Positions 33,658-44,136 are shown, counted from the first letter of the stretch. The stretch: DNA of 64,000 nucleotides from JAICYJ01 sp035695105 (GCA_035695105.1 DASSEV010000099.1:11365-75364); one strand, 5' to 3'. Made by a program: numbers and translations. The notes: a model not told the origin generated them from the letters alone.

Positions 33658-34107
33658 TTATTTGAGAGCAGATCGCCCGTAGATGACCTTCCCGGAGGCG
33701 AAATCGATCAGGCCGAGGATCACATCAGGGCCCCTGGGGCCGCGTCGTCCCGTCACCTTCCACACTAGCCGAGAGTTCGTCGAGACCACGGCGCTCCCCT
33801 GCAAGGTGCGGACGCTGATGCTGCGGTCGGGAAGCCAGAGCAGCGACACCCGCTGCGGCCGCAGCCGGCCGTTGTCGAACGTCTTCAGCGCGATCGCCCG
33901 CGCCGCCGCGGGGGTGCCGGCCGCCGCGCCGCTCCGCTCCCGGGCCACGGTCGCCAGGAACCGCCAGCCCTCGAGCGGGTGCGACAGGAAATCGACAGGC
34001 TCGCCGGGACCGGTCGAGCGCTTGGCCAGCTCGGCCGGCAGGTACACCACCAGCCCCAGCACGGCAACTGCCAGGAAGGCCCAGAACAACCAGCTTCGAT
34101 GCCTCAC
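33658..34107 (-). CDS. small membrane-anchored protein, unknown
   Basis: 149 residues from a GTG. One N-terminal TM helix (SWLFWAFLAVAVLGLVVYLPAEL) and an extracytoplasmic domain of ~120 residues (PVDFLSHPLEGWRFLATVARERSG ... STNSRLVWKVTGRRGP). I do not recognise the family. A TACTGT box lies 6 nt upstream of the start, overlapping the divergent promoter of the next gene. Transcribed first, followed by mscS, the PBP and moeA. Confidence 0.65.
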   Translation of the reverse strand: MRHRSWLFWAFLAVAVLGLVVYLPAELAKRSTGPGEPVDFLSHPLEGWRFLATVARERSGAAAGTPAAARAIALKTFDNGRLRPQRVSLLWLPDRSISVRTLQGSAVVSTNSRLVWKVTGRRGPRGPDVILGLIDFASGKVIYGRSALK

Positions 34108-34113
34108 CGGCGA

Positions 34114-34123
34114 ACAGTACAAT
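34114..34123. promoter_or_regulatory. overlapping divergent -10 boxes
   Basis: Minus strand TACTGT (34119-34114) sits 6 nt from the GTG at 34107; plus strand TACAAT (34118-34123) sits 8 nt from the ATG at 34132. The two boxes share two base pairs, so the promoters should exclude each other. Confidence 0.5.
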
Positions 34124-34131
34124 CGCGCCGC

Positions 34132-35043
34132 ATGCCAACCCGCCTGATCCCGCTCGCCGCGCTCGCGCTCCTGTGCGCGTCCTGCGGGTTCAAGCACGAG
34201 CCGACCGGCGTGCTCGCCGCATATCCGCAGTCGGTACGCGATGCGATCGGGCACGAGGTGCAGATCGACGCGGCGCCTCGGCACATCGTGTCGCTCGACC
34301 CGGGCATGACCGCGGCCATGTACGCGCTGGGGGCCGAGAAGCTGCTGGTCGGGCGAAGCGGATCCGAGACCTACCCGAAGCAGGCCATGCACCTGCCCGT
34401 GATGGTGAAGAACGGCAAGCCGAACATCAAGGCCATCGAGAAGGCGCAGCCCGACGTCGTGCTCGTCCCCGCGTCCATGGCGCCGACCGTGGGAGCCGCC
34501 GACCAGCTCGCGCGGAAGCTCGCGTCGGAGGTCTACGTGGTGGGGGGAAGCTCCGCCGGGCGCGTCGAGAACGACATCACGGAGCTGGGCCTGATCACGG
34601 ACCGTGCGGCGGAGGGGCGGCGCGTCGCGGGCGAGATGCAGTCGGCCGTCAAGCGCATCCACGCGGCGGTGGCCGGGGAGCCGCCCGTGCCGGTCTTTGT
34701 CGACCAGGGCTTTGGGTACACCATCGACCCCACCGGGCTCACCGGCGACCTGCTGCGCCTGGCCGGCGGCCGCAACGTCGCCGCGAACGCCGATCCGTCC
34801 CAGCGCATCTCCGGAACCGAGCTCGCCACGCTCGCGCCCGCCGTCTACATCTCGGCGGGCGACGCCGGGGCCACACTCGCCGACCTGAAGCGGCACAAGG
34901 CGACCGCCCAGCTGCCGGCGGTGCTCGACAAGCGGGTGGTGCAGCTGCCGGTGAGCGTGCTCACCGAGGATGGCCCGCGCCTGCCCCAGGCGCTCGCCCG
35001 GATCGCGAAGCTGCTGCATCCGGACGCCTCGATCCCGGCATGA
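34132..35043 (+). CDS. ABC-type substrate-binding lipoprotein (FecB/BtuF family)
   Basis: 303 residues. Signal peptide with lipobox LLCASC (lipidated Cys ~18), then a helical-backbone binding protein: GHEVQIDAAPRHIVSLDPGMTAAMYALGAEKLLVG, KAIEKAQPDVVLVPAS, PVPVFVDQGFGYTIDPTGLTGDLLRLAGGRNVAAN. This family binds siderophores, heme or corrinoids. No permease or ATPase is encoded beside it, so it is an orphan and its ligand is unknown. It leads a small operon with the HAD and CPBP genes. Confidence 0.87.
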   Translation: MPTRLIPLAALALLCASCGFKHEPTGVLAAYPQSVRDAIGHEVQIDAAPRHIVSLDPGMTAAMYALGAEKLLVGRSGSETYPKQAMHLPVMVKNGKPNIKAIEKAQPDVVLVPASMAPTVGAADQLARKLASEVYVVGGSSAGRVENDITELGLITDRAAEGRRVAGEMQSAVKRIHAAVAGEPPVPVFVDQGFGYTIDPTGLTGDLLRLAGGRNVAANADPSQRISGTELATLAPAVYISAGDAGATLADLKRHKATAQLPAVLDKRVVQLPVSVLTEDGPRLPQALARIAKLLHPDASIPA

Positions 35044-35702
35044 GCCGGTACCGCGCGGTGCTGTTCGACGCGTACGGGACGCTGATCCGGCTCGACCGGC
35101 CGGCGGCGCGGCTGACGGAGGCCGCCGGGCGGCGCTGGGGCCGTGCGCTGGCCCCGGCGGAGGCGGCCGACGCGGTGCGGGCCGAGATCGACCACTACGC
35201 CGCAGGCTGCCAGACCGCGGCCAACGAGCCGTCCCTGCACGCGCTGCGCTTGGACTGCGCCCGCATCCTGACGGCACACATCGGGGTCGAGACCGGCGAC
35301 GACGACGCGCTTGCCCTGCTCCGGGAGACGATCGTGCTGCAGCCGTATCCCGACGCCGCGGACGCGCTGGACGCCGTCCGGTCGGCCGGCGCGGACACCG
35401 CCGTCGTCTCGAACGGCGACTGGTCGCTCGCCGGTGCGCTCGCGGACGCCGGCCTTGCGGTGGATGCCGTCGTCGACTCGGCAACGGCGGGCGCGGCCAA
35501 GCCCGACCCGGAGATCTTCCACCGCGCGCTCGACCTGCTCGGCGTCGTCGCGAGCGAGGCGCTGCACGTCGGCGACTCGGAGGCGACGGACGGCGTGGGC
35601 GCTCGCGCCGCCGGCATCGCCGTCGTCATCGTCGACCGCAGCCCGTCGCCGCGGCCGGGGGCGATCGGATCGCTGTCGGAGCTCGCGGGACTGCTGGCGT
35701 GA
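35040..35702 (+). CDS. HAD-superfamily hydrolase
   Basis: 220 residues, start overlapping the previous stop by ATGA. HAD motifs: I, VLFDAYGTL (nucleophile Asp; the usual second Asp is Tyr, as in haloacid dehalogenase and REG-2-like members); II, VVSNGDWS; III, Lys in AAKPDPEIF; IV, HVGDSEATDGVGARAAG. A helical cap lies at ~15-95. The absence of the second Asp in motif I points to dehalogenase-like members and away from phosphatases, but the substrate is not known. Confidence 0.88.
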   Translation: MSRYRAVLFDAYGTLIRLDRPAARLTEAAGRRWGRALAPAEAADAVRAEIDHYAAGCQTAANEPSLHALRLDCARILTAHIGVETGDDDALALLRETIVLQPYPDAADALDAVRSAGADTAVVSNGDWSLAGALADAGLAVDAVVDSATAGAAKPDPEIFHRALDLLGVVASEALHVGDSEATDGVGARAAGIAVVIVDRSPSPRPGAIGSLSELAGLLA

Positions 35703-36364
35703 TCGAGCCCGACGTCCCGCGCATCCCCTGGTACTGGTTGATCCCGCCCGCGGCGCTGTTCGCCGCCAACGCGGTGGCCGTCAACGCCTCGTCGACGGCA
35801 ACGCAGCGCAACGGCGTCTACCGCTGGCCGGTGGTCGCCACGGGACTCACGGAGGCCGTGCTGTTCGGCGGGTACGCGCTGCTCGCGGCGAGGCTGTCGC
35901 AGGTGCCGGTGCGAGAGACGATGGCGATGCGCCGGCCGCGGCCAGACTCACGACCGTGGCTGCTCGTCCCCGGCGCCGTCGTGCTGATCTCGGCCGTCAG
36001 CCTCGCGGTCGAGCCGTTCCTCCACGGCGACCGCGACCAGGGCCTGACTCCGACGCGCGCCCCGCACGGACACGAGTGGATCACCCTGGCCGCGGCGCTG
36101 GTCGTGCTCGGGCTGATCGTTCCGCTCGGTGAGGAGCTGATGTTCCGCGGCCTCGGGTTCGCCGCGCTGCGGCGCTGGGCCGTGCCCGGCAGCGCCATCG
36201 GCTTCGCCGTGGCCCATGGCCTGGTGTCGCTGCTCGTGCCGGTGCTCGTCGCAGGCCTCGTGCTCGCCCTGCTGCGCAGCCGCACGGGATCGCTCTGGCC
36301 CGGGTACGCCACGCACGCGTCGATCAACGTGATCGGCATCGTGCTGGCGCTGCTCACCATCTGA
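35699..36364 (+). CDS. CPBP-family intramembrane protease (CAAX-like)
   Basis: 221 residues from the GTG at 35699 (GTGA overlap). About six membrane helices. The ABI/CPBP motifs are present: Glu-Glu in PLGEELMFRGLGF, His in FAVAHGLVSL, and His/Asn in THASINVIG. Bacterial members cut membrane-bound peptides or partner proteins; the target here is unknown. Confidence 0.9.
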   Translation: MIEPDVPRIPWYWLIPPAALFAANAVAVNASSTATQRNGVYRWPVVATGLTEAVLFGGYALLAARLSQVPVRETMAMRRPRPDSRPWLLVPGAVVLISAVSLAVEPFLHGDRDQGLTPTRAPHGHEWITLAAALVVLGLIVPLGEELMFRGLGFAALRRWAVPGSAIGFAVAHGLVSLLVPVLVAGLVLALLRSRTGSLWPGYATHASINVIGIVLALLTI

Positions 36365-36382
36365 CGGGACAACGGCGCTCGG

Positions 36383-36388
36383 TAGACT
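36383..36388 (+). promoter_or_regulatory. -10 box (TAGACT) of chorismate mutase gene
   Basis: TAGACT ends 9 nt before the ATG at 36398; the start is close to leaderless. Confidence 0.45.
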
Positions 36389-36397
36389 GGCCGGGCG

Positions 36398-36703
36398 ATG
36401 AATCCGTCCCAAGACCCCATCGTCCTCACGGCCCGCGACCGCATCGGCGCGGTCGATGCCGAGATCCTGGATGCGGTCAACCGCCGCATCAGGCTGGTCG
36501 CCGACCTGCACGCGCACAAGCGCGCGCAGGGATACCCGATGGTCGATCCCGAGCGCGAGCAGGGGCTGATCGCGTCGCTGGCGGCGGCGAACCCCGGCCC
36601 GCTGTCCGGGCAGCGGCTGGAGCAGCTCTACCGGGTGCTGCTCGAGATCTGCACCGCGGAGGCGGCCCGCCTGGGTGAGCAGGCGAACGCACCGCAGCAG
36701 TAG
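36398..36703 (+). CDS. chorismate mutase, AroQ type
   Basis: 101 residues, three helices. Converts chorismate to prephenate for Phe/Tyr synthesis. Key positions: RIGAVDAEILDAVNRRIRLVADLHAHKRAQG (the Arg and Lys of the active site), VDPEREQGLIASL, and the last helix LYRVLLEICTAEAARL. It stands alone; no other shikimate gene is near. Confidence 0.85.
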   Translation: MNPSQDPIVLTARDRIGAVDAEILDAVNRRIRLVADLHAHKRAQGYPMVDPEREQGLIASLAAANPGPLSGQRLEQLYRVLLEICTAEAARLGEQANAPQQ

Positions 36704-36718
36704 GGATATCCGAACCCC

Positions 36719-36747
36719 GGAGGCCGGGTACCCCGGCTGCGGCCTCC
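36719..36747 (+). terminator. GC-rich hairpin after chorismate mutase gene
   Basis: GGAGGCC (36719-36725) pairs with GGCCTCC (36741-36747) around a loop that includes GGGTACCCC. No U-tract follows, so termination is uncertain. Confidence 0.45.
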
Positions 36748-36796
36748 TCCGATCCACGCAACGATGATGCGCGACATGCGAGAGCAGGAGGACATA

Positions 36797-37548
<752 letters not shown>

Positions 37549-37552
<4 letters not shown>

Positions 37553-40392
37553 TCGGCGTCGCCGTCCGCGGGCTGTGGGGCCGAAAGACGCGCGCGGTGC
37601 TGACGGCGATCTCGATCGTGCTCGGCACGGCGATGATCACCGGCACGTTCGTCGTGCGCGATCAGATCACCGGCGCGTTCAACGAGATCTTCCAGACCGG
37701 CCTCGAGAAGACGGACGTGCTGCTGTCGAAGAAGACCGCATTCACCAGCAACAACGGCGCGCAGGCGGGGCCGCTTCCGGCGACGCTGATCGGGAAGGTT
37801 GCCGCCGTTCCCGGCGTGGCCAGGGCGGAGGGTCAGATCCAGGCGCTGGGCGCGCTGGTCGTTAACGGCACGTACGAGGGCTCGACCACGGGCGCCCCCA
37901 GCCTCGTGGTCTCGACGCTCTCGGACACCTTCAACCCCTACACGTACTCCCGCGGCCACGGCCCCGAGTCGTCGGGACAGGTGGTGGTCAACTCCAAGCT
38001 GGCCGACGACAAGCACCTGCACATCGGCCAGCACGTGCAGCTGGCCACCAACGTCGGGCTGAAGCCGGTCACGATCGTCGGTGTCTTCAAGCTCGGCACC
38101 GCCTCCACCATCGGGGGCGCCACGATCGTCGGCACAACCTTTTCGGACGCCCAGCAGTGGTACGACCGCGTCGACCAGACCTCCACGATCTCGGTCAAGG
38201 CCGACTCGGGCGTCAGCCAGACCGAGCTGAAGCAGCGGCTGATCGCGGCGCTCCCACACGACGTGAAGGTGCAGACCGGCCCCGAGGCTGCGGCCGACCA
38301 GGCGCAGCAGACGTCGAGCGGGATCAACGACTTCCTCACGCCGCTGCTGCTCGCCTTTGCCGGCGCCACCGTGTTCGCCGGTGCGTTCATCATCTTCAAC
38401 ACGTTCGCCATCACCGTCGCCCAGCGCACGCGCGAGTTCGCGATGCTGCGGACGATCGGCGCCAGCCGCCGGCAGGTGCTCCGCTCGGTGCTGCTGGAGG
38501 CGCTGCTGATCGGGCTGCTGGCCTCGATCACAGGCATCATCGTCGGGGTCGGCTTCGCCAAGCTGCTCGACACGGCGTTCGACGCGATCGGCTTCGGCCT
38601 GCCCACCGCTCCCATCCACCTGGGCGCACTGACGATCCTGCTGCCGCTCGGCGTCGGCACCGCGGTCGCCATCCTGGCCGCCATCGGCCCCGCCTTCCGC
38701 GCGACCCGCGTGCCGCCCATCGCGGCGCTGCGGGAGGGCGCCGAGCTGCCGCCCTCCGCCCTGGCCCGTCACGCGACGCTGATCTCGACGGTGTTGCTCC
38801 TGCTCGGCCTCGGCGGGATCGTGGACGGCGTGTTCGAGAAGGGCAGCGTCCTGCAGGCGGTGACCGGGTTCGGGTCGACCGCCAGCGTGCTGATCAGCCT
38901 GGCCGGCGGCGCGGTGCTCTGCTTCCTGAGCGTCGCGATCCTCTCCTCCCACATCGTGCAGCCGCTGTCGTGGGCGATCGGCGCCCCGCTCGCGCTGCTG
39001 ATCCGCGCCGGTGACTGGGTCGGCTCGCGGGTGCAGGGGATCCCGTTCATCGGGCACGGCTGGTACCTCGTGCGGCGCACGGTCTCCTACCTGTTGGCCC
39101 TGGCGCTGTTCGTGCTGCTCGGAGCGGCGGTGGCGGGCATCCTCGCCTTGATCGCAACGCCGCTCGCCCTGCTGGCCATCCTGGTCGCCGTCTGCCTCGC
39201 AATCTTCGCGGTCGCCCGTATCTGGCTGCGCACCGAGACGGAGTGGCCGCCGGAGGAGCCGTCATCGCTCACGAGCGAGCTGGCTCGCGAGAACACCGCC
39301 CGCAACCCCGGACGCACCGCCGTGACCTCGTCGTCGCTGATGATCGGAGTCGCCCTGGTGGTGTTCGTCGCGGTGTTCGTCAACGGGTTCAAGGACTCGT
39401 TCCTGGGCGCGCTCGACAAGTCGATCACGAGCGATCTGATCATCCAGTCGGAGAGCTTCGCCCCGATTCCGAAGGAGGCGGTGCCGACGCTGCAGGCGGT
39501 TCCGGAGGTGCAGACGGCGACCGGCATCCAGTTCACGGACGCGCGGATCAACCACGGCGGCACCGACGTCGTCAACGGCATCGACCCCGGCGACTTCGAC
39601 CAGCTCTACACGTTCACGTGGCAGAAGGGCGGGTCAGACGCGCTGCTTCACAACTTCCAGGGGGATAAGGCGCTGATCGAGGAGCAGTTCGCGAAATCCC
39701 ACCACCTCGACATCGGCGGGCACTTCACGATCACGAGCATCGAGGGCCACAAGCTGCGGCTGACCGTCGTCGGCCAGTACAAGGATCCCGTCCTGATGAC
39801 CGGCATCTCGATCCCGTCCAGCACCTTCGACACCTGGACGACGAACAGCGACCCGGGTGTGATCCTGGCCAAGTTCAAGCCGGGCGTGAGCCTGGCGGCG
39901 GGCAAGGCGGCTGCGACGAAGGCGCTCAAGCAGTACCCGGTCGCGAAGGTGCGGACGAACGCGGAGTACAAGCAGAGCACCGAGAACCAGGTGAACGGGT
40001 TCCTGTACTTCCTCTACCTGCTGCTGGCGATGATCGGGATCATCTCCCTGGTCGGGATCATCAACACGCTGGCCCTGTCCGTCTTCGAGCGGACGCGCGA
40101 GATCGGCATGCTGCGCGCGGTGGGCACGACACGCCGCCAGCTGCGGCGCATGGTGCGGTACGAGAGCGTGATCACGTCGATCATCGGCGGGCTGCTCGGC
40201 GTGGGCGTCGGCCTGGTGTTCGGCTGGATCCTGACCAAGGGTTTGAGCGACCAGGGCATCGTCTTCTCGGTGCCGGTGTCGTTCATCATCGTGGTCATGA
40301 TCGTGGCGGCCCTCGCCGGCGTCGTGGCCGCGATCATGCCGGCACGGCGCGCCGCCAGGCTAGACGTCCTGGAAGCACTGCAATACGAATAG
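37549..40392 (+). CDS. FtsX/MacB-type ABC permease (two-module)
   Basis: 947 residues. TM1 near the N-terminus (AVLTAISIVLGTAMITGTFVV) is followed by a large extracellular MacB-like domain (~45-250), three TM helices (~262-390), a middle section with four more hydrophobic segments (~410-540), a second extracellular domain (~595-800) and a final FtsX triplet (~820-945). Both cytosolic loops have the family RTREFAMLRTIGASRRQ / RTREIGMLRAVGTTRRQ motif. This duplicated layout is common in actinobacterial exporters of unknown cargo. Confidence 0.92.
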
Positions 40393-40450
40393 GCCAGTCG
40401 TCGCGGAAGAGCGCGATGCTGACCGGAGCTTTCCGCCCGTACGAGCCGCA

Positions 40451-40485
40451 GGTGAACCAAAAGTGCCAGGCACTCTTGGTTCACC
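40451..40485. terminator. long dyad between convergent genes
   Basis: GGTGAACCAA (40451-40460) pairs with TTGGTTCACC (40476-40485); inside it AGTGC pairs with GCACT around CAG. It stands between the convergent permease and cysA genes, and probably ends transcription from both sides, though neither side has a long U-run. Confidence 0.6.
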
Positions 40486-40551
40486 ACACCGATCGTTGCG
40501 CAACCGGCACGGGTCGTGACGAAGCCTCCACCGCGCCGACTGTTGGCTCAG

Positions 40552-41520
40552 TCAGGCCGGCTCGGGCTCGGCGAAGGTGCGGGCCGCGCGCGGACGCACG
40601 AACACCGAGCTCCCCGGCTCGATCCCCAGCTCCGCCGCCTCGTCGCGCGTCAGCTGCGCGGTCAGCTGCTCACCGCCCTCGAGCGTGAGGATCACCCGCA
40701 CCTCGAAGCCGAGATGGATGACGCGCTCGACGACCGCCGACTGGGTGGTGCCGTTGGGGGCGTGGCGGATCTCGATGTCGTGCGGACGGACGAGCGCGTC
40801 GCCGAGCTCGCTGACCGGGCCGACGAAGCTCATCACGAACCGGTTCGCCGGGTTGTCGTAGAGCTCCCGCGGCGCGCCCTCCTGCTCGATCTTGCCCCGG
40901 TGCATGACCACCACCGAGTCGGCCACCTCCATGGCCTCCTCCTGGTCGTGCGTGACGATCACCGTCGTCACGTGCACCTCGTCATGCAGCCGACGCAGCC
41001 AGGCGCGCAGATCCTTCCGCACCCGGGCATCGAGGGCGCCGAACGGCTCGTCCAGCAAGAGCACCTCGGGCTCCACGGCCAGCGCGCGGGCGAGCGCCAT
41101 GCGCTGGCGCTGGCCGCCGGACAGCTGCGACGGGTACCGGTCGCCGAGCCCTTCGAGGTGGACGAGGTCGATCAGCTCGGCCACCCGGCGGCGGATCTCG
41201 TCCTTGGGCCGCTTGCGGATGTCGAGGCCGAAGGCGATGTTCTTGGCCACGGTCATGTGCTTGAACGCGGCGTAGTGCTGGAACACGAAGCCGATGTCGC
41301 GGCGGTGCGCGGGCAGCGTCGTCACGTCCCGGCCGTTCAGGCTGACGGAGCCGGCGTCGGGCGTCTCCAGCCCCGCGATGACCCGGAGCAGCGTCGACTT
41401 GCCGCTGCCGGACGGTCCGAGCAGCGCGGTCAGCGATCCGTCGGGGATCTCGATCGAGACGTCGTCGAGCGCCACGAAGTCGCCGAACCGCTTGGTCACG
41501 TTCGTTGCGGTGATGGCCAT
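40552..41520 (-). CDS. cysA: sulfate/thiosulfate ABC transporter ATPase CysA
   Basis: 322 residues. Walker A GPSGSGKST, signature LSGGQRQR, Walker B VLLLDEPFGALD, switch THDQEEAM, and a C-terminal TOBE-like regulatory region (~240-322). It couples ATP hydrolysis to uptake through CysT/CysW. The order cysP-cysT-cysW-cysA makes sulfate the likely substrate. Confidence 0.94.
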   Translation of the reverse strand: MAITATNVTKRFGDFVALDDVSIEIPDGSLTALLGPSGSGKSTLLRVIAGLETPDAGSVSLNGRDVTTLPAHRRDIGFVFQHYAAFKHMTVAKNIAFGLDIRKRPKDEIRRRVAELIDLVHLEGLGDRYPSQLSGGQRQRMALARALAVEPEVLLLDEPFGALDARVRKDLRAWLRRLHDEVHVTTVIVTHDQEEAMEVADSVVVMHRGKIEQEGAPRELYDNPANRFVMSFVGPVSELGDALVRPHDIEIRHAPNGTTQSAVVERVIHLGFEVRVILTLEGGEQLTAQLTRDEAAELGIEPGSSVFVRPRAARTFAEPEPA

Positions 41521-41527
41521 GTCGTTC

Positions 41528-42319
41528 CTATGCCTCCGAGCGCGGTTTGAAGAGGGTCATGAGCAGCACGGTGGCGAGCGCCACCACGGCGAGCACCACG
41601 GACACCGAGTAGGCGCCCTGCTTGTCGAAGCTCTCGTAGGAGCGGTTCACATACACGGTGGCCGTCTCGGAGCTGCCGATCACGTTGCCCGAGACCACCG
41701 CCACGGCGCCGTACTCGCCGATGCAGCGGGCCGTGGTCAGGATGACGCCGTAGACCACGCCCCACCGGATGGCCGGCAGCGTGATCCGGCGGAAGGTCGT
41801 GAAGGCGTCGGCGCCGAGCGTCGCAGCGGCCTGCTCCTGCTCCTCGCCCACCTCGCGCAGCACGGGCATCACCTCGCGGGCAACGAAGGGCAGCGACACG
41901 AACATGGTGGCGAGCACCATGCCGGGCAGCGAGAAGATGACGGTGATGCCCTCACGGGCCAGGTCGGCCCCGAACCAGCCGGTCTGGCCATAGGTGAGGA
42001 TCAGCGCCAGGCCGACGACCACCGGCGAGAGCGCGAACGGCAGCGCCAGCACCGCGTTGATCACCGTCGCGCCCGGCACGCGGTGCCGGACGAGCATGAT
42101 CGCCATGATGATGCCGAAGATCGTGTTCAGCGGCACCACGATCAGGGCGATCTCGATCGTCAGCCGCAGCGCGTGCAGCGCGTCGGGCTGCGTGACGGCG
42201 TCCCAGAACGGCGCGAAGCCGTCCTTGAAGGTGTGATACAGGATCATCCCCACCGGCACCAGCAGCAGCATCGCCAGGTAGCCGAGCGCGACGATCCGGA
42301 GCCCCCATCTAGCGATCAT
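41528..42319 (-). CDS. cysW: sulfate ABC transporter permease CysW
   Basis: 263 residues, six TM helices. The EAA loop reads EEQEQAAATLGADAFTTFRRITLPAIRWGVVYGVILTTARCIGEYGAVAVVSG, as in CysW. It overlaps cysT by 11 bases and lies 7 bases before cysA. Confidence 0.94.
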   Translation of the reverse strand: MIARWGLRIVALGYLAMLLLVPVGMILYHTFKDGFAPFWDAVTQPDALHALRLTIEIALIVVPLNTIFGIIMAIMLVRHRVPGATVINAVLALPFALSPVVVGLALILTYGQTGWFGADLAREGITVIFSLPGMVLATMFVSLPFVAREVMPVLREVGEEQEQAAATLGADAFTTFRRITLPAIRWGVVYGVILTTARCIGEYGAVAVVSGNVIGSSETATVYVNRSYESFDKQGAYSVSVVLAVVALATVLLMTLFKPRSEA

Positions 42320-43139
42320 GGCGCGTCCCCCAGCGCTGGAGCAGGCTGATGCCGAGCAGGATCACGAGTGCCAGGATCAGCAGGACGAGCGAGATCGCCG
42401 CGGCGCCGGCCTGGTCGTCGCTCTCGATCCGGCCCTTGATCAGCACCGGCACCACCTGGGTCGAGAACGGCACGTTGCCCGAGATCAGAACGACCGAGCC
42501 GTACTCGCCGAGCGCCTTGGCAAAGGCCAGCGCCCCGCCCGAGAGGATGGCCGGCAGCAGGTTCGGCAGCACAATTCGCCGGAACACGGTGAGCGGCGCC
42601 GCGCCGAGCGAGGCCGCCGCCTGCTCCATCTCGCGGTCGAGCTCGAGCAGCACGGGCTGGACGCTTCGCACCACGAACGGCAGCGTCTCGAACATCAGCG
42701 CGAGGACGATGCCCTTCCGCGTGTAGGCGACGTCGATGCCGATCGGCGAGCTCGGCCCGTAGAGCAGCAGCAGGATGACACCGACCACGATGGTGGGCAG
42801 GGCGAAGGGCAGATCGACGACGGCGTTGACCGCCGACTTGCCCGGGAAGTCGTCGCGCACGAGCACCCAGGCCAGGATGGTGCCGAACACCGAGTTCACC
42901 ACCACCACGATCAGCGCGACGCTGATCGACAGCTTCAGGGCGGCCTGCACGTCGGGCGCGCGGACCGCGTGCAGGAACCCGCTCCAGCCTCCCGCTTGCG
43001 CCTGCCAGACGAGCGCAGCCAGCGGCAGGAGCACGACCAGGCTGAGGTACAGCACCGCCGTCCCCGCCGCCAGCCCGGGGAGGGCGGCGGCGGGGTTGAC
43101 GGAGCGAACGCGTGGAGCGCTAGCTGCTGGTTGAGACAC
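42309..43139 (-). CDS. cysT: sulfate ABC transporter permease CysT
   Basis: 276 residues from the GTG at 43139; a TTG one codon earlier is also possible. Six TM helices and an EAA loop EMEQAAASLGAAPLTVFRRIVLPNLLPAILSGGALAFAKALGEYGSVVLISG. The GEYGSVVLISGN ending of that loop is typical of CysT. Its start overlaps the end of cysP by 20 bases. Confidence 0.93.
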   Translation of the reverse strand: MSQPAASAPRVRSVNPAAALPGLAAGTAVLYLSLVVLLPLAALVWQAQAGGWSGFLHAVRAPDVQAALKLSISVALIVVVVNSVFGTILAWVLVRDDFPGKSAVNAVVDLPFALPTIVVGVILLLLYGPSSPIGIDVAYTRKGIVLALMFETLPFVVRSVQPVLLELDREMEQAAASLGAAPLTVFRRIVLPNLLPAILSGGALAFAKALGEYGSVVLISGNVPFSTQVVPVLIKGRIESDDQAGAAAISLVLLILALVILLGISLLQRWGTRHDR

Positions 43140-44136
43140 CAATCGACTGCTCCACCTTGGCCATGATCCCCTTCGTCGGGTCGAAGAAGTCGGTCATGAC
43201 CTTGTCCCAACCGCCCAGGTCGTCGATCGTGAACTCCTGCGGCGGCGTCGGGAACCGGTACTTCCCGGTGACGCCCGGCACCACCGGCCGGTAGCCGTTG
43301 TCCGCCCAGATCTTCTGCGCGGCCGGCGTGTACAGGTACTGCAGGAACTTCTTGGCGGCCGGCGGTGCCGTCTTGGTGACGGCGGCGACCGTCTCGATCT
43401 TGATCGTCTGGTCGGGGATCACGTAGTCGACGGAGGCGCCGCCCTGCTGGGCGCGGATCGCCTCGTTCTCGTACGACAGCAGCACATCGCCCTTGCCGTT
43501 GGTGAAGGTGGTCAGCGCGTCGCTGGCGCTGCCGTCCTGCACCGGCACGTGCTTGAACAGCTGGTACAGGTACTGGACGGCTTGGGCCGGGGTCTTGCCC
43601 TCCTTCAGCTGGGCGCCATACGCGGCCATGATGTTCCAGCGCGCGCCGCCCGACGTGAACGGGTTGGGCGTGATCACCTCGACGCCCGGCTTCACCAGGT
43701 CGTCCCAGGTGTGGATGCCCTTCGGGTTGCCCTTGCGGACGACGAAGGAGACGACGGAGTCGACCAGGACGCCCTTGTACTGATTCTGGTCCCAGCTGGC
43801 CGACACCTTGCCGTCGTCGACCAGGCGCTGGATGTCGGGCTCGAGCGCGAAGTGGACGAAGTCGGCCGGCTGGCCGGCATCGACCGCGCGGCTCTGCGAG
43901 CCGGACGGGCCGTAGGACTGCGAGAAGCTGACCGCCTTCCCAGCCGGGGTTCCGTCGAAGGCCTTGATCAGCTCCGCATAGGCGTCCGCCGGCGTGGAAT
44001 AGGCGACCAGTCGAACGGAGCTCGCGCCCCCTGCGCCGCTTGCGGCGCTTCCACCGCCGCATCCGGCGGCTGCAAGCCCGAGAGTGAGTACGAGCAAGGC
44101 AGCAGCCGCTCGAACTGGGAGTTGTATTCTATACAA
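43120..44136 (-). CDS. sulfate-binding lipoprotein (CysP/Sbp)
   Basis: 338 residues from the TTG at 44136. This start puts a normal lipoprotein signal at the N-terminus (VRAAAALLVLTLGLAAAGCGGG; lipobox AAGC) and has GGGG at 44145-44142 as a ribosome site; an ATG at 44190 would add 18 odd residues. Family marks: AYSTPADAYAELIKAF, SFSQSYGPSGSQSRAV, PADFVHFALEPDIQRL and ITPNPFTSGGARWNIMAAYGA. Binds sulfate outside the membrane for CysTWA. A regulator-like dyad covers its start codon. Confidence 0.92.
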   Translation of the reverse strand: MYRIQLPVRAAAALLVLTLGLAAAGCGGGSAASGAGGASSVRLVAYSTPADAYAELIKAFDGTPAGKAVSFSQSYGPSGSQSRAVDAGQPADFVHFALEPDIQRLVDDGKVSASWDQNQYKGVLVDSVVSFVVRKGNPKGIHTWDDLVKPGVEVITPNPFTSGGARWNIMAAYGAQLKEGKTPAQAVQYLYQLFKHVPVQDGSASDALTTFTNGKGDVLLSYENEAIRAQQGGASVDYVIPDQTIKIETVAAVTKTAPPAAKKFLQYLYTPAAQKIWADNGYRPVVPGVTGKYRFPTPPQEFTIDDLGGWDKVMTDFFDPTKGIMAKVEQSIGVSTSS

